From DATLYH01 sp035575035 (GTDB lineage Bacteria > Planctomycetota > Planctomycetia > Gemmatales > Gemmataceae): DNA of 5,510 bases. Position numbers and translations under genes: made by a program. Position 1 is the stretch's first letter. Each line of letters opens with the position of its first letter. Below, piece after piece: positions 5,172 through 5,510 of this stretch. The stretch is from NCBI GenBank assembly GCA_035575035.1, contig DATLYH010000140.1:1-5510 (forward strand), read 5' to 3'. The notes under the pieces were generated by a model, which was given only the letters and a program-made list of their open reading frames with translations, was not told where the DNA came from and ran no database searches.

Positions 5172-5510
5172 GTGAGCAAGCTGCGCCTTCTTTTACTCGA
5201 AGACAGCGCCCTGGACGCAGAACTGATCCTGGTCCACCTGAGGGAGGGGGGCCTCGATTGCGACGTGCGCCGCGTGCAGACACGGGACGAATTCCGCCAG
5301 GCGCTCCAACAGGACTGCCCGGACCTGATCCTGGCCGACTATTCCCTTCCCGCCTTCGACGGTATCAGCGCCCTGAAGATGGCCCACGAGGTCTGCCCCG
5401 ACGTGCCGTTCCTCTTTGTCTCCGGCCGGATGGGCGAGGAGGTGGCAATTGAGACCCTCAAGAGCGGCGCAACCGACTACGTGCTCAAGAACCGGCTGGA
5501 GCGGCTCGTC
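5172..5510 (+). CDS. Receiver-domain protein, 3' end outside window
   Basis: The frame runs from GTG at 5172 to the window end without a stop, giving 113 residues that cover almost one complete receiver domain. Seen are the acidic pair Glu10-Asp11 in LLLEDSALDAE, phosphoacceptor Asp56 in LILADYSLPAFDG, Ser84 in FLFVSG (the usual Thr/Ser site), and Lys106 in GATDYVLKNRLERLV. The SGRMGEEVAIETLKSGATDYVLKN pattern (84-107) is, in my knowledge of the family, often found at the N-terminus of longer proteins in which PAS and histidine kinase or other output domains follow. The missing part could therefore be large, but nothing in the window shows it. It lies 81 bases after the Rcp-type regulator on the same strand, with a palindrome between, and is probably part of the same signalling cluster. 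A short stand-alone regulator remains possible. Confidence 0.92.
   Translation, partial: MSKLRLLLLEDSALDAELILVHLREGGLDCDVRRVQTRDEFRQALQQDCPDLILADYSLPAFDGISALKMAHEVCPDVPFLFVSGRMGEEVAIETLKSGATDYVLKNRLERLV

Overview
This GC-rich window, with G or C at most third codon positions, reads almost wholly left to right. Every gene I accept is on the + strand. It looks like chromosomal DNA of a free-living bacterium with abundant two-component signalling. I suspect a planctomycete, possibly Gemmata-like. That rests on the overall gene style and on two short palindromic repeat types of a kind I remember from that phylum, so it is inference and not proof.

Layout. (1) Positions 1-2205 hold the 3' part of a large multi-spanning membrane protein whose family I do not recognise. 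It is open from base 1, so its start lies outside the window. (2) A 131-bp gap carries a hairpin-forming GC-rich stretch. It is followed by a 100-residue protein (2337-2639) with a likely SH3-like beta-barrel core. (3) Twelve bases later comes trpG/pabA (2652-3254), a complete class-I glutamine amidotransferase subunit. Its last nine sense codons and its stop codon lie inside a 41-bp repeat that is tandemly duplicated with no mismatch. (4) A leader of about 150 bp with a possible -10 box precedes a soluble PAS histidine kinase (3454-4635, TTG start). The kinase gene overlaps that of a single-domain Rcp/CheY-type response regulator (4632-5090). (5) After a 34-bp near-perfect palindrome, a second receiver-domain protein starts at 5172 and runs off the end of the window.

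How the parts may work together. The kinase and the overlapping regulator are very likely partners, and the following receiver protein may be a second output or relay step of the same pathway. trpG would supply ammonia from glutamine for anthranilate (tryptophan) or aminodeoxychorismate (folate) synthesis, but its chorismate-binding partner is not in view. The small protein next to it is probably co-transcribed with it.

I found no CRISPR array, tRNA, rRNA, insertion sequence or defence system. The most unusual signals are the repeats placed at gene ends: one supplies the trpG C-terminus and stop codon, and a possible half copy of another overlaps the stop of the membrane protein gene.
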